DNA of 5,577 bases from NCBI GenBank assembly GCA_020860985.1, contig JAJBTG010000163.1, forward strand, positions 1 through 5,577. The letters run 5' to 3'. Each line of letters starts with the position of its first letter. Position 1 is the first letter of the stretch. The position numbers and the translations under genes were made by a program. Shown piece after piece: positions 5,399 to 5,577 of this stretch. The notes under the pieces are model-generated. The model saw only the letters and a program-made list of their open reading frames with translations. It was not told where the DNA came from and ran no database searches. Source of the DNA: Oscillospiraceae bacterium (GTDB lineage: Bacteria > Bacillota > Clostridia > UBA1381).

Positions 5399-5577
5399 AT
5401 GCAATGTATTTTGTTGGCTGCGGGCTATGCTACGCGGTTGTATCCGCTTACCGAAAATATGCCGAAGGCGCTTTTAAAGCTGGGCAGCAAAACGATTCTT
5501 GATATGGTTGTTGAAAAACTCAGCGAGGTTAAGGACATAGACAACATCGATATTGGAAAATCCGCTAACTTTGAGGA
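5399..5577 (+). CDS. Sugar-phosphate-type nucleotidyltransferase, 5' part only
   Basis: The reading frame stays open from ATG 5399 to the window end (59 codons). The N-terminus carries LLAAGYATRLYPLTENMPK (5-23) followed by ALLKLG (24-29). This is the nucleotide-binding G-x-x-TRL-x-PLT-x-x-x-PK signature of the NTP_transferase (RmlA/GalU-like) family, which joins an NTP to a sugar phosphate or choline phosphate and releases pyrophosphate. The segment after KTILD (31-35) should form the next helix; the part near 51-58 (DIGKSANF) is less like the usual VTN-x-KF strand end but still aligns without a shift. TGGAG (5388-5392) is 6 nt upstream. The substrate and full domain make-up cannot be told from this fragment. 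A longer frame at 5251-5502 overlaps it and is not protein-like. Confidence 0.85.
   Translation, partial: MQCILLAAGYATRLYPLTENMPKALLKLGSKTILDMVVEKLSEVKDIDNIDIGKSANFE

Noticed and set aside
5251..5502. Open frame of 83 codons before the window end
   Set aside because: It runs out of frame through the clearly recognisable nucleotidyltransferase start at 5399; its translation looks random.

Overview
The window carries a folate-biosynthesis operon followed by a PRPP synthetase gene and the start of a sugar-phosphate-type nucleotidyltransferase gene, all on the + strand. The source is most likely a Clostridia-type Firmicute. Three things suggest this: a tetrahydrofolate (THF-I) riboswitch whose conserved core resembles the Eubacterium siraeum RNA, a folC/HD/folP/folBK gene order like that of clostridial folate clusters, and strong AGGAG-type ribosome binding sites. 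Genus cannot be judged from the sequence.

Layout: 1-261 is a leader with a -10-like box, a THF-I riboswitch aptamer (about 52-146) and an expression platform in which an anti-Shine-Dalgarno strand (191-197) can pair with the ribosome binding site at 248-254. Then come 262-1950, folylpolyglutamate/dihydrofolate synthase (FolC) fused to an HD-superfamily phosphohydrolase domain; 1986-2789, dihydropteroate synthase (FolP); 2790-2977, a spacer holding two long stem-loops and two short ones; and 2978-3793, a bifunctional dihydroneopterin aldolase/HPPK (FolB-FolK). At 3794-4028 lies an AT-rich spacer with a good promoter, an 8-bp dyad over its -10 box and a GC-rich leader. It is followed by 4029-5165, a 378-residue PRPP synthetase. 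The stretch 5166-5398 has no gene I can support, and 5399-5577 is the 5' end of a nucleotidyltransferase gene cut by the window edge.

How the genes work together: FolB and FolK convert dihydroneopterin to 6-hydroxymethyl-dihydropterin pyrophosphate, FolP joins it to p-aminobenzoate, and FolC adds glutamate to dihydropteroate and to folates. The upstream steps (GTP cyclohydrolase I and removal of phosphates from dihydroneopterin triphosphate) have no recognised dedicated gene here. The HD domain fused to FolC is a reasonable but unproven candidate for a dephosphorylation step. The riboswitch should make the operon respond to the end product. PRPP synthetase appears separately promoted.

The most notable points are the FolC-HD fusion, the layered alternative pairings after the riboswitch, and the palindromic element between folP and folBK. 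I saw no CRISPR array, tRNA, rRNA or intact transposase gene.
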